Source of the DNA: Acidimicrobiia bacterium
Lineage (GTDB): Bacteria; Actinomycetota; Acidimicrobiia; Acidimicrobiales; Aldehydirespiratoraceae
DNA length: 39,253 bases
Direction of reading: 5' to 3'
Assembly (NCBI GenBank): GCA_024421085.1
Contig: JAHQYN010000020.1
Coordinates: 1 to 39,253, forward strand
Numbering within the stretch: the stretch's first letter is position 1; every line of letters begins with the position of its first letter. A program made the position numbers and the translations under genes. Below the pieces are notes generated by a model that was not told the DNA's origin, made no database searches, and saw only the letters and a list, made by a program, of their open reading frames with translations. Shown here piece by piece: positions 25,472 through 33,023 of the stretch.

Positions 25472-25966
25472 TCAGGGCGAACGGTACAGGTGCGCGATGA
25501 AGCGGTCGTCCACCTCGATGTCTGATGTCAGTATCGTCACCGCCCCGACCATCCAGTCGACCACAGCCGCCAACTCGACGTCGTCGCCGATTTCAACGAC
25601 CACGCCGTGCTTCGCATGGTCCTGGCGCTTGACCCACCCGTCAGGCAACTCCAGACCGGCCTCCCGCAGCCGTTTCAGCGCATTGGGCCCCTGCCCGTGC
25701 TCAACGCCGACCTGCGCTGGCCTCAACCGGCCCGCGCTCGGGGCCGGCATCCAGGTGCCCATCGCCACGGCCGGCCCACGACCCGAGAACCATGCCGCGA
25801 GCCCGCTGCGGGCCGGGACCTGTGCCGCCTGCTCGTCAGTCAGCGCCGGGCCGACGTTGACCCAGCCGACGGCGTCCGCTGCGGCTGCAGTCTCGACCAT
25901 CGCAGCCACAACCGCCGAGATGTCGCCCCGCTCAAACTCAATCTGCCTGACAGGCCGCGTCGCCAC
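25472..25966 (-). CDS. Conserved hypothetical protein
   Basis: The protein is 164 aa and I do not recognise the family with certainty. Its features are an N-terminal RPVRQIEFERGDISAVV region, GWVNVGPALTDEQAA, a Trp/Gly-rich centre (GLAAWFSGRGPAVAMGTW), VEHGQGPNALKRLREAGLEL, and DGWVKRQDHAKHGVVVEI. It appears soluble with an alpha/beta character. The start is taken as GTG at 25966 because TACGGT lies 7 nt upstream; the longer frame to 26074 crosses the duplicated promoter of the divergent gene. Confidence 0.7.
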   Translation of the reverse strand: MATRPVRQIEFERGDISAVVAAMVETAAAADAVGWVNVGPALTDEQAAQVPARSGLAAWFSGRGPAVAMGTWMPAPSAGRLRPAQVGVEHGQGPNALKRLREAGLELPDGWVKRQDHAKHGVVVEIGDDVELAAVVDWMVGAVTILTSDIEVDDRFIAHLYRSP

Positions 25967-25973
25967 GACCCCA

Positions 25974-25979
25974 ACCGTA
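25974..25979 (-). promoter_or_regulatory. Probable -10 box of the hypothetical gene (leaderless)
   Basis: On the minus strand TACGGT is followed after 7 nt by the GTG at 25966. Confidence 0.45.
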
Positions 25980-25990
25980 CCCCAAAGCCC

Positions 25991-26100
25991 CGGCGGCCAT
26001 CGGCTACCATGCGAACGTGCGTAGACGGGACCACGGCCCGCACCCACCCCAACAACGCCCCGGCCGGCGGCCATCGGCTACCATGCGAACGTGCGTAGAC
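25991..26100. repeat. 36-bp perfect direct repeat carrying a duplicated promoter and start
   Basis: The 36 bases at 25991-26026 are repeated exactly at 26065-26100, 74 bp apart. Each copy contains GGCTACCATGCGAACGTGCG, that is, a TACCAT -10 box followed after 6 nt by GTG. The second copy provides the DUF3048 gene start (26091). The first would start an out-of-frame peptide, since 74 is not a multiple of three. Confidence 0.95.
26079..26084 (+). promoter_or_regulatory. Probable -10 box of the DUF3048 gene (leaderless)
   Basis: TACCAT is followed after 6 nt by GTG at 26091. The same arrangement is found 74 bp upstream in the first repeat copy (TACCAT at 26005-26010, GTG at 26017). Confidence 0.5.
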
Positions 26101-27842
26101 ACAACACAGCCGACGCGCCTCGGCCCGTCGTCACCGTGCCCGTTTCTCGACGCTTGAAGCTCACCACTGGCCGCGCTGCCGACATCCCGCGAGGCCGCGC
26201 CCGGACCGCGCGAAGCACGACCCCGTCAGGTCGCGACGGCGCACAGGACCGATCTGCTCGGCCGCTAAGCCGGCTGCGGGGCAGGCTCCCCTCGTCGGCT
26301 GCGAAAAAACCACTCAGGGCACTCTTGGCAGTCACCGTGTGCTGCGCGGCAGTCTCAGCTCTGGCGACGCCCGCGGTCAGCCAGGGAAACCAGCAGATCC
26401 TGCGCGAGGAAGAAGCAACCCTGCGCCAACAGGAACAGCGACGCGATGAACTGACCGAGCAGATCGCCGAGATGGAGGCGGCTGTGCAGGAACTGGCACG
26501 CCAAATCTCCGAATCGGCAGACCAGGCCGCGGTCACCGCCACCGAGATCGAGCTACTAGCCGACGAATTCGAAGAGACCGTCGACCAACGACGTGAACCC
26601 GAAGCCACCCGCGTGAAGATCGCGATCGCCACCTTCAGACACGGTGATCCTCGACAGAGCGGGCTCATCGACGAGATCAAGAGACTGGACAACCGCTCCG
26701 AATCGACCTCCAGCCGGGTGCTGCATGGGGCTGTGGTCAACGACACCACCCGTCGCCTAGACGCACTGGATGTCCGCCTCCAAGAGCTCAACGACAAGCT
26801 CGCGCAGACGCGTCGGCGTGCCGCAGACTTGCAGCAACAGCTTGAGCAGCAGCGCGGCTCCCAACAGGAACTGACCGGCGAGATCGCCGCCGCGAGGGAG
26901 GAACTCGAGACCACCCTGGTCGCGATCCAAAACACGAACACGCGGATCGAGATCGAACGGGCCAGAGAGATTCGAGCCCTCCTTACCGGGCTGACCATCG
27001 ATGCACAGGTCTCAAGGCCGGCGCTAGCAGTGAAGATCGACAACATCGCCCCGGCCATGCCTCAATCCGGAATCAACGACGCCGACATCGTGTTCGTCGA
27101 AGAGGTCGAGGGCGCCACCCGCCTAGCCGCGGTGTTCCACTCGACAGCACCCAACGAAGTCGGTCCGGTCCGGTCGATGCGCACCGGCGACGTAGACCTG
27201 CTGACCCAACTGAACGGCCCGCTCTTCGCCAATTCAGGCGGAAACCGGGGCACGCGCGCCGCAGTGAACAACTCGACGCTGGTCGACGTCGGGGCAGGCA
27301 CCGCCGGACACCTCTACTACCGGAGTCCGAGCCGCCGAGCCCCGCACAATCTCTACGCCAATGCCGCGAATCTCTGGTCGGAGGGGAGCAGCTACTCCGG
27401 CACCGGTGCTCCGCCCCCGATCTTCATGTTCCGTGAACCGAACGAACCGCTCAACTCCACAGCAGTCGCCGCCAGTGCGATCAACATCGCCTACGCCTAC
27501 ACCCGAGTCCAGTACTCCTGGAACGGTTCGGGATGGAACCGGACCCAGGACGGCAACCCGACAGTAGACACCGCAGGCGTGCGCACCAGCCCGGCGACAG
27601 TGATCGTGCAGTTCACGAACTACCGCCGTTCCGCAGCCGACTCCCGGTCACCCGAGGCGATCACCGTGGGCAGCGGATCGGCCCTGGTATTCACCGACGG
27701 TCAGGTGGTGGAGGCCACCTGGTCCCGTCCGAGGGCCACCGACATCACGGTCTACACAGACAGCGAGGGTCGCCCCATCTCGATCCTGCCGGGCCGGACC
27801 TGGGTCGAGCTCCCCCGCCCCGACAGCACGACTTACTCCTGA
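26091..27842 (+). CDS. Membrane-anchored coiled-coil protein with DUF3048 (YerB-like) domain
   Basis: The 583-aa protein has a basic N-terminal cytoplasmic tail of about 70 residues, a hydrophobic signal-anchor (PLRALLAVTVCCAAVSALAT, about 74-93), an extended coiled coil (about 100-300, Gln/Glu/Arg-rich), and a C-terminal extracytoplasmic domain. That domain matches DUF3048, with ALAVKIDNIAPAMPQSG, DADIVFVEEVEGATRLAAVF, VGPVRSMRTGDVDLL and FANSGGN. DUF3048 proteins such as YerB are exported and of unknown biochemical function. A cell-envelope role is inferred. The start is GTG at 26091. Confidence 0.85.
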   Translation: MRRHNTADAPRPVVTVPVSRRLKLTTGRAADIPRGRARTARSTTPSGRDGAQDRSARPLSRLRGRLPSSAAKKPLRALLAVTVCCAAVSALATPAVSQGNQQILREEEATLRQQEQRRDELTEQIAEMEAAVQELARQISESADQAAVTATEIELLADEFEETVDQRREPEATRVKIAIATFRHGDPRQSGLIDEIKRLDNRSESTSSRVLHGAVVNDTTRRLDALDVRLQELNDKLAQTRRRAADLQQQLEQQRGSQQELTGEIAAAREELETTLVAIQNTNTRIEIERAREIRALLTGLTIDAQVSRPALAVKIDNIAPAMPQSGINDADIVFVEEVEGATRLAAVFHSTAPNEVGPVRSMRTGDVDLLTQLNGPLFANSGGNRGTRAAVNNSTLVDVGAGTAGHLYYRSPSRRAPHNLYANAANLWSEGSSYSGTGAPPPIFMFREPNEPLNSTAVAASAINIAYAYTRVQYSWNGSGWNRTQDGNPTVDTAGVRTSPATVIVQFTNYRRSAADSRSPEAITVGSGSALVFTDGQVVEATWSRPRATDITVYTDSEGRPISILPGRTWVELPRPDSTTYS

Positions 27843-27860
27843 AGCACTGTCGGCCGCAGG

Positions 27861-27979
27861 CCCGGCCAGGTCACGGTCCCGGCTAGGTCACCGGCCCGGC
27901 CAGGTCACAGGCCCGGCCAGGTCACCGGCCCGGCCAGGTCACCGGCCTGGCTAGGCCACAGGCCCGGCTAGGTCACAGG
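27861..27979. repeat. 17-bp tandem repeat (seven units) over the map stop codon
   Basis: Seven contiguous 17-bp units of the form CCCGGCCAGGTCACCGG begin at 27861, 27878, 27895, 27912, 27929, 27946 and 27963, with a few substitutions. The array fills the space between the convergent DUF3048 and map genes, and the last unit contains the TGA stop of map (27973-27975). Adjacent units can pair through GGCC/GGCC and CCGG/CCGG. There are no unique spacers, so it is not a CRISPR array. Confidence 0.95.
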
Positions 27980-28923
27980 CTTACGACCGCGGCGCGCACC
28001 AGGTCGTGGGCGCATTCGCCCGCTTCGGTGACCGTGAGCCTTTCCGCTCCGCCTTCGCCCATGACCAGGGTGTGTTCGGATTGAGCGCTGCGGCTGCCGT
28101 CGATGGTGACAGCAGTCCATTCGTCGTCCCACATCGCCGCCTCGGGCGATCCGAGCGTGAGCATCGGCTCGATCGTGAACGTGGTGCCGTACGAAAGCGG
28201 GATGGCCAGCCGACGGTCGTGGTAGTGGGGAATCTGCAGACCCGAGTGGAACTCCGTGCCGACACCGTGTCCGATGAACTCGCGGACTACACCGAGCCGA
28301 TGCTTCATGGCATGCGACTCGATGACACGCCCGATGTCACGCACCATCGCATCCGGGCCGAGCGCGGCGATGGCGAGATCCAGGGATTCCAGCGTGACCC
28401 GGACGAGCCTCACGGACTCAGGGGCAACATCGCCGATCAGGAACGTTGCGGAGGTGTCTCCATGCACGCCCTCGCGGTAGAGGGTGACGTCTATGTTGAC
28501 GATGTCGCCGTCGCAGAGCGGCCGGCTGTCGGGAATACCATGGCAGATCACCTCGTTGACAGACGTGCAGACCGACTTGGGGTAGCCACGGTAGTTGAGC
28601 GGGCTCGGATAGCCGCCCGCCTCGATCGCCAGGTCGTGGACCAGCCGGTCGATCTCATCGGTGGTGACTCCCGGCCTGGCCGCCTCACCGGCCCGCAGCA
28701 GGACCTCCGCGGCCGCGGCACCGGTGCGGCGCATCGCCGCTAGCTCCTCGGGGGTGCGTACCAGCGCCGATCCCGAAGGCGGCGGCTGGCCGGTGAGAGC
28801 GTAGGGTGGCCGTTGAATCGCTGCCGGTACACGGCGAGTCGGACTCAACAGGCCCGGCACGACCGGAGGGTACGACGGCTCGACCGACGACGGCCGGGGG
28901 TTGCGCCGCTTGCGTTTGGCCAT
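27973..28923 (-). CDS. map: Methionine aminopeptidase, type I (class Ic-like)
   Basis: This enzyme removes the N-terminal Met from nascent proteins. The 316-aa protein has a Pro-rich N-terminal extension of about 50 residues (SYPPVVPG, LSPTRRVP), like the SH3-ligand-type extension of actinobacterial MapB, then the pita-bread fold. The five metal ligands are visible: Asp in NIDVTLY, Asp in VHGDTSA, His in FIGHGVG, Glu in TIEPML and Glu in SEHTLV. The substrate His lies in VICHG. The start is ATG at 28923 (MAKRKRRN); the longer frame to 29016 is not family-like. It follows the maoC gene by 40 bp. Its stop lies inside a minisatellite. Confidence 0.95.
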   Translation of the reverse strand: MAKRKRRNPRPSSVEPSYPPVVPGLLSPTRRVPAAIQRPPYALTGQPPPSGSALVRTPEELAAMRRTGAAAAEVLLRAGEAARPGVTTDEIDRLVHDLAIEAGGYPSPLNYRGYPKSVCTSVNEVICHGIPDSRPLCDGDIVNIDVTLYREGVHGDTSATFLIGDVAPESVRLVRVTLESLDLAIAALGPDAMVRDIGRVIESHAMKHRLGVVREFIGHGVGTEFHSGLQIPHYHDRRLAIPLSYGTTFTIEPMLTLGSPEAAMWDDEWTAVTIDGSRSAQSEHTLVMGEGGAERLTVTEAGECAHDLVRAAVVSL

Positions 28924-28963
28924 CACCGCGCACCCCCCCAGGCCGGGGGTGCGGCAGCGCAGG

Positions 28964-29419
28964 TCATCGCAGGAACCGGCTGACCGACTCGACAACGCAT
29001 GCCGGCTTGGTTTCACCGTCGATCTCGACGGTGATGGTTATGACTGCCTGGACTCCCCCGTTGACCTCTTGGGCATCGCTCAGGACCGCGCCGGCCCGGA
29101 CCCTGCTCCCGACCGTGACCGGCTGGGGGAAGCGAACTCTGTTGGTGCCGTAGTTGATCCCCATGGAGGCGTTGTCGACACGCACGATCTCGGGAAGGAA
29201 CTGGTTGGTGAGCGCCAGGGTTAGATATCCGTGGGCGACGGTGGCCCCGAACGGACCCCGCTCTGCTGCTACCGGATCAACGTGAATCCACTGATGGTCC
29301 CCCGTTGCGTCGGCAAACAGGTTGATGCGCTCCTGGCTGATCGTGAGCCACTCGCTCGACCCGAGATCAGTTCCGACGGCACCCAACAAGTCGTCCGGAG
29401 ATTCAAAGACTGTCACCAT
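28964..29419 (-). CDS. MaoC-like (R)-specific enoyl-CoA hydratase
   Basis: This hot-dog-fold hydratase adds water to trans-2-enoyl-CoA or similar acyl thioesters. The 151-aa protein has the hydratase-2 motif FADATGDHQWIHVDPVAA, with the catalytic Asp and His, and GPFGATVAHGYLTLAL at the usual spacing. The start is ATG at 29419; the longer frame to 29683 runs through the 32-bp repeats and is not coding. map follows 40 bp downstream. It fits fatty-acid or acyl-CoA metabolism, which is also represented by the ACAD and SDR genes of this window. Confidence 0.92.
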   Translation of the reverse strand: MVTVFESPDDLLGAVGTDLGSSEWLTISQERINLFADATGDHQWIHVDPVAAERGPFGATVAHGYLTLALTNQFLPEIVRVDNASMGINYGTNRVRFPQPVTVGSRVRAGAVLSDAQEVNGGVQAVITITVEIDGETKPACVVESVSRFLR

Positions 29420-29427
29420 GAGCAGCA

Positions 29428-29433
29428 ACCGTA
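29428..29433 (-). promoter_or_regulatory. Probable -10 box of the maoC-like gene (leaderless)
   Basis: On the minus strand TACGGT is followed after 8 nt by ATG at 29419. It lies directly beside the 32-bp repeat array. Confidence 0.4.
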
Positions 29434-29462
29434 CCGGCCCGACTCGCCTATCGCGGCCCCGC

Positions 29463-29810
29463 CAGCGCCCGGCGTAAACCCAGCGCGGCTCCGGCTGCGC
29501 CCGGCACCAACACAGCGCGGCTCCGGCTGCGCCCGGCGTAAACACAGCGCGGCTCCGGTTGCGCCCGGCACCAACACAGCGCGGCTCCGGTTGCGCCCGG
29601 CTGCGCCCGGCACCAGCACAGCGCGGCTCCGGTTGCGCCCGGCGTAAACCCAGCGCGGCTCCGGCTGCGCCCGGCACGAGCACAGCGCGGCTCCGGCTGC
29701 GCCCGGCACCAGCACAGCGCTATCCTCAGACGACACCAGCGGTCGCGGCTCCGGCTGCGCCCGGCACCAGCACAGCGCGGCTCCGGCTGCGCCCGGCGTA
29801 AACCCAGCGG
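29463..29810. repeat. 32-bp GC-rich tandem array in a divergent promoter region
   Basis: About ten units of 32 bp share a core CAGCGCGGCTCCGGCTGCGC and end in one of two tails: CCGGCACCAACA/CCGGCACCAGCA or CCGGCGTAAACC/CCGGCGTAAACA. Full units start at 29481, 29513, 29545, 29577 (with a 10-bp internal duplication), 29619, 29651, 29683 and 29773. The unit from 29715 is interrupted by a non-repeat insert. The array fills the space between the divergent maoC-like and CDF genes. ORFs across it are repeat artefacts. Confidence 0.95.
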
Positions 29811-29829
29811 CAGGACCCAAGGAGCTTGA

Positions 29830-30783
29830 ATGGCAGCGAGTGGTGGAACCAAAGCGATCCTGGCTGCTTTCTTCGCGAATCTCGGCATCGCCATCGCCAA
29901 GTTCGTGGCGTTCGCCTTCACCGGGGCCTCCTCGATGCTGGCCGAGGCGATCCACTCCTGCGCCGACACCGGCAACCAGGCCCTGCTGCTTCTAGGCGGG
30001 CGGCTCGCCAAACGGGAAGCCACCACGACCCACCCGTTCGGCTACGGGCGTGAGCGGTACTTCTGGTCCTTCGTGGTCGCCCTCGTGCTGTTCACCGTGG
30101 GCTCCATGTTCGCCTTGTACGAGGGCATCGCGAAGATCCGCCACCCCCACGCAATCGATGCTCCCATCTGGGCCTTCGCCGTCCTGTCGTTCGGCATCGT
30201 GTTGGAGGGCTTCTCGTTCCGCACTGCCATCGTCGAGTCCAACCGGGTCCGCGGCGACCTGAGTTGGACAAAGTTCATCCGGCGCTCGCGGACCCCGGAA
30301 CTCCCGGTGGTGCTTCTCGAGGACCTCGGCGCCATGGTCGGGCTGGTTCTGGCCCTCGGCGCTCTGGCGATCGCGGTGGCGTTCGACTCCCCGGTCTGGG
30401 ACGGGATCGGCACCCTCTCGATCGGCGTTCTGCTGGGCCTGATCGCCGTGGTTCTCGCCATCGAGATGAAGAGCCTGCTGATCGGCGAGGGGGCGACGGC
30501 CAAGACCCGGGCCAAGATCGTCAGCGCGGTTGAGAGCGTTGCCGGCGTTGAGGGCATCGTCCACATCCGCACTCAGCACATTGGCCCAGACGAACTGCTC
30601 GTCGGTGCGAAGGTGGCGTTCGACCCGGGCTTCACGACCAGGCAGTTGACCGACGCAATCAACGAGATCGAAGCGAGGGTCCGCAGAGACGTGCCCGAGG
30701 CGCGCCCCATGTACATCGAGCCCGACATGCACCGTCTCGACACCTCCACGGTCGGCGCAGAAGCGGGCGCCGGAGGTGGTTGA
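29830..30783 (+). CDS. Cation diffusion facilitator (CDF) metal transporter
   Basis: This inner-membrane antiporter exports Zn2+ or similar divalent ions. The 317-aa protein has the CDF transmembrane core, with HSCADTGNQ in TM2 (residues about 42-50) and LEDLGAMVG in TM5 (about 163-171) forming the metal site. The unusual Glu-Asp pair in TM5 resembles the SLC30A9/ZnT9-like branch and not the DxxxD of FieF. HPFGYGRERYFW and the cytoplasmic C-terminal domain (VESVAGVEGIVHIRTQHIGP) are typical. AAGGAG lies 7 nt before the ATG at 29830. The metal specificity is uncertain. Confidence 0.9.
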   Translation: MAASGGTKAILAAFFANLGIAIAKFVAFAFTGASSMLAEAIHSCADTGNQALLLLGGRLAKREATTTHPFGYGRERYFWSFVVALVLFTVGSMFALYEGIAKIRHPHAIDAPIWAFAVLSFGIVLEGFSFRTAIVESNRVRGDLSWTKFIRRSRTPELPVVLLEDLGAMVGLVLALGALAIAVAFDSPVWDGIGTLSIGVLLGLIAVVLAIEMKSLLIGEGATAKTRAKIVSAVESVAGVEGIVHIRTQHIGPDELLVGAKVAFDPGFTTRQLTDAINEIEARVRRDVPEARPMYIEPDMHRLDTSTVGAEAGAGGG

Positions 30784-30919
30784 GGGTCCCTGAGTGGGGG
30801 GTGGGGGCTCTGCTGGAAAGGGTTGCGGCACAACGAGTCGAGCGGTACTCTGCTTCTAACCACTCGGGGACGTGGAGCAGTCCTCCTCAAATATCACCAG
30901 ACATCTGAGGAGGTTTGAA

Positions 30920-31327
30920 ATGGCCGCGAGCGGACCGGTCAGCGAGGGCGAGCGCTTCGCCCTCTTGAATCGCTTACGCGAGGTAGTCGGAGAGGAGGAG
31001 GCAAGGACCCTCATGGAGAGCCTGCCGCCTGTCCACTGGCACGAACTCGCCACCAAAGACGACATCAGGGCCATTGAAGCCGAACAACGACGGTTATGCA
31101 CGGAGATGGATGCCGAGTTCACCAACTTACGCACCGAGATCTCCGCGGAGTTCACCCACTTACGTACCGAGATCTTCGCCGAGTTCAAGACGCTGCGGGC
31201 CGAGAACCAAGAGCATCGGGGGGAAGTGGCGCTTCAGTTCGCCAAGCAGACCCGCATGATGGTGTTCACCATGCTGGGCCTGACGGTGCCGATCCTGGGC
31301 GCGATCCTCGGCGTGGGTTTGACGTAG
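30920..31327 (+). CDS. Small coiled-coil membrane protein of a widespread actinobacterial family
   Basis: The 135-aa protein has an N-terminal helical region (FALLNRLREVVGEEEARTLM, PPVHWHELATKDD), a coiled coil, and a single C-terminal transmembrane helix (MMVFTMLGLTVPILGAILGV). The coiled coil contains three 11-residue repeats starting at AEFTNLRTEIS, AEFTHLRTEIF and AEFKTLRAENQ, a hendecad pattern. I have seen this layout (EALREVLGEEEAxTLM, PPVxWxxLATKxD, coiled coil, TM) as a common unannotated family. Function is unknown. AGGAGG lies 6-7 nt before the ATG, and TACTCT at 30844-30849 may be the -10 box of a leadered message. Confidence 0.8.
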   Translation: MAASGPVSEGERFALLNRLREVVGEEEARTLMESLPPVHWHELATKDDIRAIEAEQRRLCTEMDAEFTNLRTEISAEFTHLRTEIFAEFKTLRAENQEHRGEVALQFAKQTRMMVFTMLGLTVPILGAILGVGLT

Positions 31328-31374
31328 CCAGCAGACAACGCGGATGTCTCGCAGGATCACGTCGCCGACTCACC

Positions 31375-32241
31375 TCAGCTCGAGGCACCGGCAATGACCT
31401 TGTCGCCCCACGCGGCGAGCGCATCGGCCGTGTCGCTGAAAAACAGGAAGGACGGCACGATCATGCGGCTCGCCCCCCAGGAGGCCAGCTCCTCGACCGC
31501 CGCGCCCGGATCATCGCCGAACATTCCCATGTGCTGGCCGGTCAGCTCGATCGCCGCTGGGTCACGGCCATGGTCCGCGGCGGTCTGGCGAGCGATCTCG
31601 AACAACTCCGGCAAATCGCCTTTGGCCGGCCAGAAACCGTCGCCGACCCTGCCCGCCCGTTCCGCGGCCGCACGGCTGTGCCCGCCGATGTGGATCGGTA
31701 CGGAGCCGCTGGCTGGCTTGGGGTTGCAGGAGATCGGGTCGAAGCTGACGAACTCTCCGTCGAACGACACGGCATCGTCGGCCCAGAGTGCCCGCATCAC
31801 CTCCACGTACTCCTCGGTGCGGGGACCGCGCCGCGGCCACGGCACACCGAGTGCCTCGAACTCTTCTTTGAGCCAGCCGATGCCGATTCCCAACTCGACT
31901 CGCCCACCCGACATGTTGTCGAGCGTGGCCACCTCCTTGGCATAGGTGATCGGGCTGCGCTCAGGGAGCAGCGAGATGCCGGTGGCGAGACGCAGGCTGG
32001 TGGTGTGGGCGGCTACGAACCCGAGCCAGATCAAAGGATCGGGGATCGGGTTCCCGCCCGTCCCGGGCATCTTTCCGCTCTCGTCGTAGGGATATGTGGA
32101 TTGGTACCCCTCGGGATAGATGATGTGTTCAACGGTCCACACCGACTCGAAGCCCGCCGCCTCCGCGGCCTGACCGATCGTCTTGGCACCCTCGCCGGTA
32201 CCGAAGTGCATGACGTTGGCAAACGCCAGTCCGAATTTCAT
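31375..32241 (-). CDS. LLM-class F420-dependent oxidoreductase
   Basis: This luciferase-like monooxygenase-fold protein of 288 aa is probably cofactor F420-dependent, as in many actinobacterial members (TIGR03619-like). The TIM-barrel signatures are AEAAGFESVWTVEHI, LRLATGISLLPERSPITYAKEVATLD, GRVELGIGIGWLKEEFEALG and VPIHIGGHSRAAAERAGRVGDG. The start is ATG at 32241 (MKFGLAFANVMHFG) with AGGA about 7 nt upstream; the longer frame to 32301 adds a non-family leader. The substrate is unknown. It is convergent with the coiled-coil membrane protein. Confidence 0.92.
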   Translation of the reverse strand: MKFGLAFANVMHFGTGEGAKTIGQAAEAAGFESVWTVEHIIYPEGYQSTYPYDESGKMPGTGGNPIPDPLIWLGFVAAHTTSLRLATGISLLPERSPITYAKEVATLDNMSGGRVELGIGIGWLKEEFEALGVPWPRRGPRTEEYVEVMRALWADDAVSFDGEFVSFDPISCNPKPASGSVPIHIGGHSRAAAERAGRVGDGFWPAKGDLPELFEIARQTAADHGRDPAAIELTGQHMGMFGDDPGAAVEELASWGASRMIVPSFLFFSDTADALAAWGDKVIAGASS

Positions 32242-32301
32242 GTCTAGATCCTGATTCTGGTTGGTGGAGCGTTCAGCCTGCCCCAAGTTTCGAGAATTCA
32301 C

Positions 32302-32943
32302 TCAGTCGAGCCAGGGTTCGTCGAGTTCCCAGGGTTCGATGTGCTCGGGCTCGGCAACCCTGGGGCCGGGCGGTTCGGCCATTGCCTTGGCCGCGATGAC
32401 GCCGCCGAGCATGCCGAACAGGTGACCCTCCCAGGAGATGAAGTCCTGCGGCACGATCCCCGCCACCAACCCGCCGTAGAGCATGAGCACCAACAATGCC
32501 GAGGCCAACGCCTTCACGCGGCGTTCGAAGACCGCGGCAGCGAGGATCGCTCCGAAATAGCCGAACACGACCCCACTGGCACCGATGTGGTTGCCGAATC
32601 CCGCGAGCGCCCAGGTCAGGGCGCCCCCGACGACTGTCACCGTCACGGTCACCCACGCCCAGTAGCGCATCCCCCGCACCGCGACCAGCCCTCCGAGAAT
32701 CAGCAGGGGCAGCGAATTGGAGGTGACGTGGCCGAAGTCGGAATGGAGGAACGGCGCGAAGGCGATCCCGTCGATCCCTTCTCGGCGCCGCGGAAGGATG
32801 CCGTTGCCCTGTAGCCGGTCGTCGAGCGCAAGCGTGTCGACGATCTCGATTCCCCACATTGCGGCGAGGGCTAGGACCAGCAGCCCGACCGGAGTCCACA
32901 GCAGTCGCCAGTACGAACGCCCCGGTTCTGCAGATTCGGCCAT
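32302..32943 (-). CDS. Rhomboid-family intramembrane serine protease
   Basis: The 213-aa protein has six hydrophobic helices. The catalytic dyad is visible as Ser in GASGVVFGY near residue 120 (TM4) and His in WEGHLFGMLGG near residue 171 (TM6). The upstream HSDFGHVTSNSLPLLILG provides the conserved HxxxxHxxxN-type oxyanion region. The C-terminal tail is Pro/Glu-rich. The start is ATG at 32943. It diverges from the agmatinase gene with 80 bp between them. The substrates are unknown. Confidence 0.93.
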   Translation of the reverse strand: MAESAEPGRSYWRLLWTPVGLLVLALAAMWGIEIVDTLALDDRLQGNGILPRRREGIDGIAFAPFLHSDFGHVTSNSLPLLILGGLVAVRGMRYWAWVTVTVTVVGGALTWALAGFGNHIGASGVVFGYFGAILAAAVFERRVKALASALLVLMLYGGLVAGIVPQDFISWEGHLFGMLGGVIAAKAMAEPPGPRVAEPEHIEPWELDEPWLD

Positions 32944-32948
32944 GGCTC

Positions 32949-32954
32949 ATCGTA
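32949..32954 (-). promoter_or_regulatory. Possible -10 box of the rhomboid gene (leaderless)
   Basis: On the minus strand TACGAT is followed after 5 nt by ATG at 32943. Confidence 0.35.
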
Positions 32955-33023
32955 GATGCGGCTCGCCGCGGAATTTCGCTAAGTTGTCCGTTGCCGGGTC
33001 GGCGAACAGCAGGAAAGACCGAG

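Noticed and set aside
27861-27979. CRISPR array
   Set aside because: The 17-bp units are directly adjacent without unique spacers, and no cas genes are in the window. The same holds for the 32-bp array at 29463-29810.
29448-30026. Repeat-protein ORFs with CWCRAQPEPR-type units across the 32-bp array
   Set aside because: The unit length of 32 is not a multiple of three, so the protein repeat changes frame. The array lies between two genes with clear starts.
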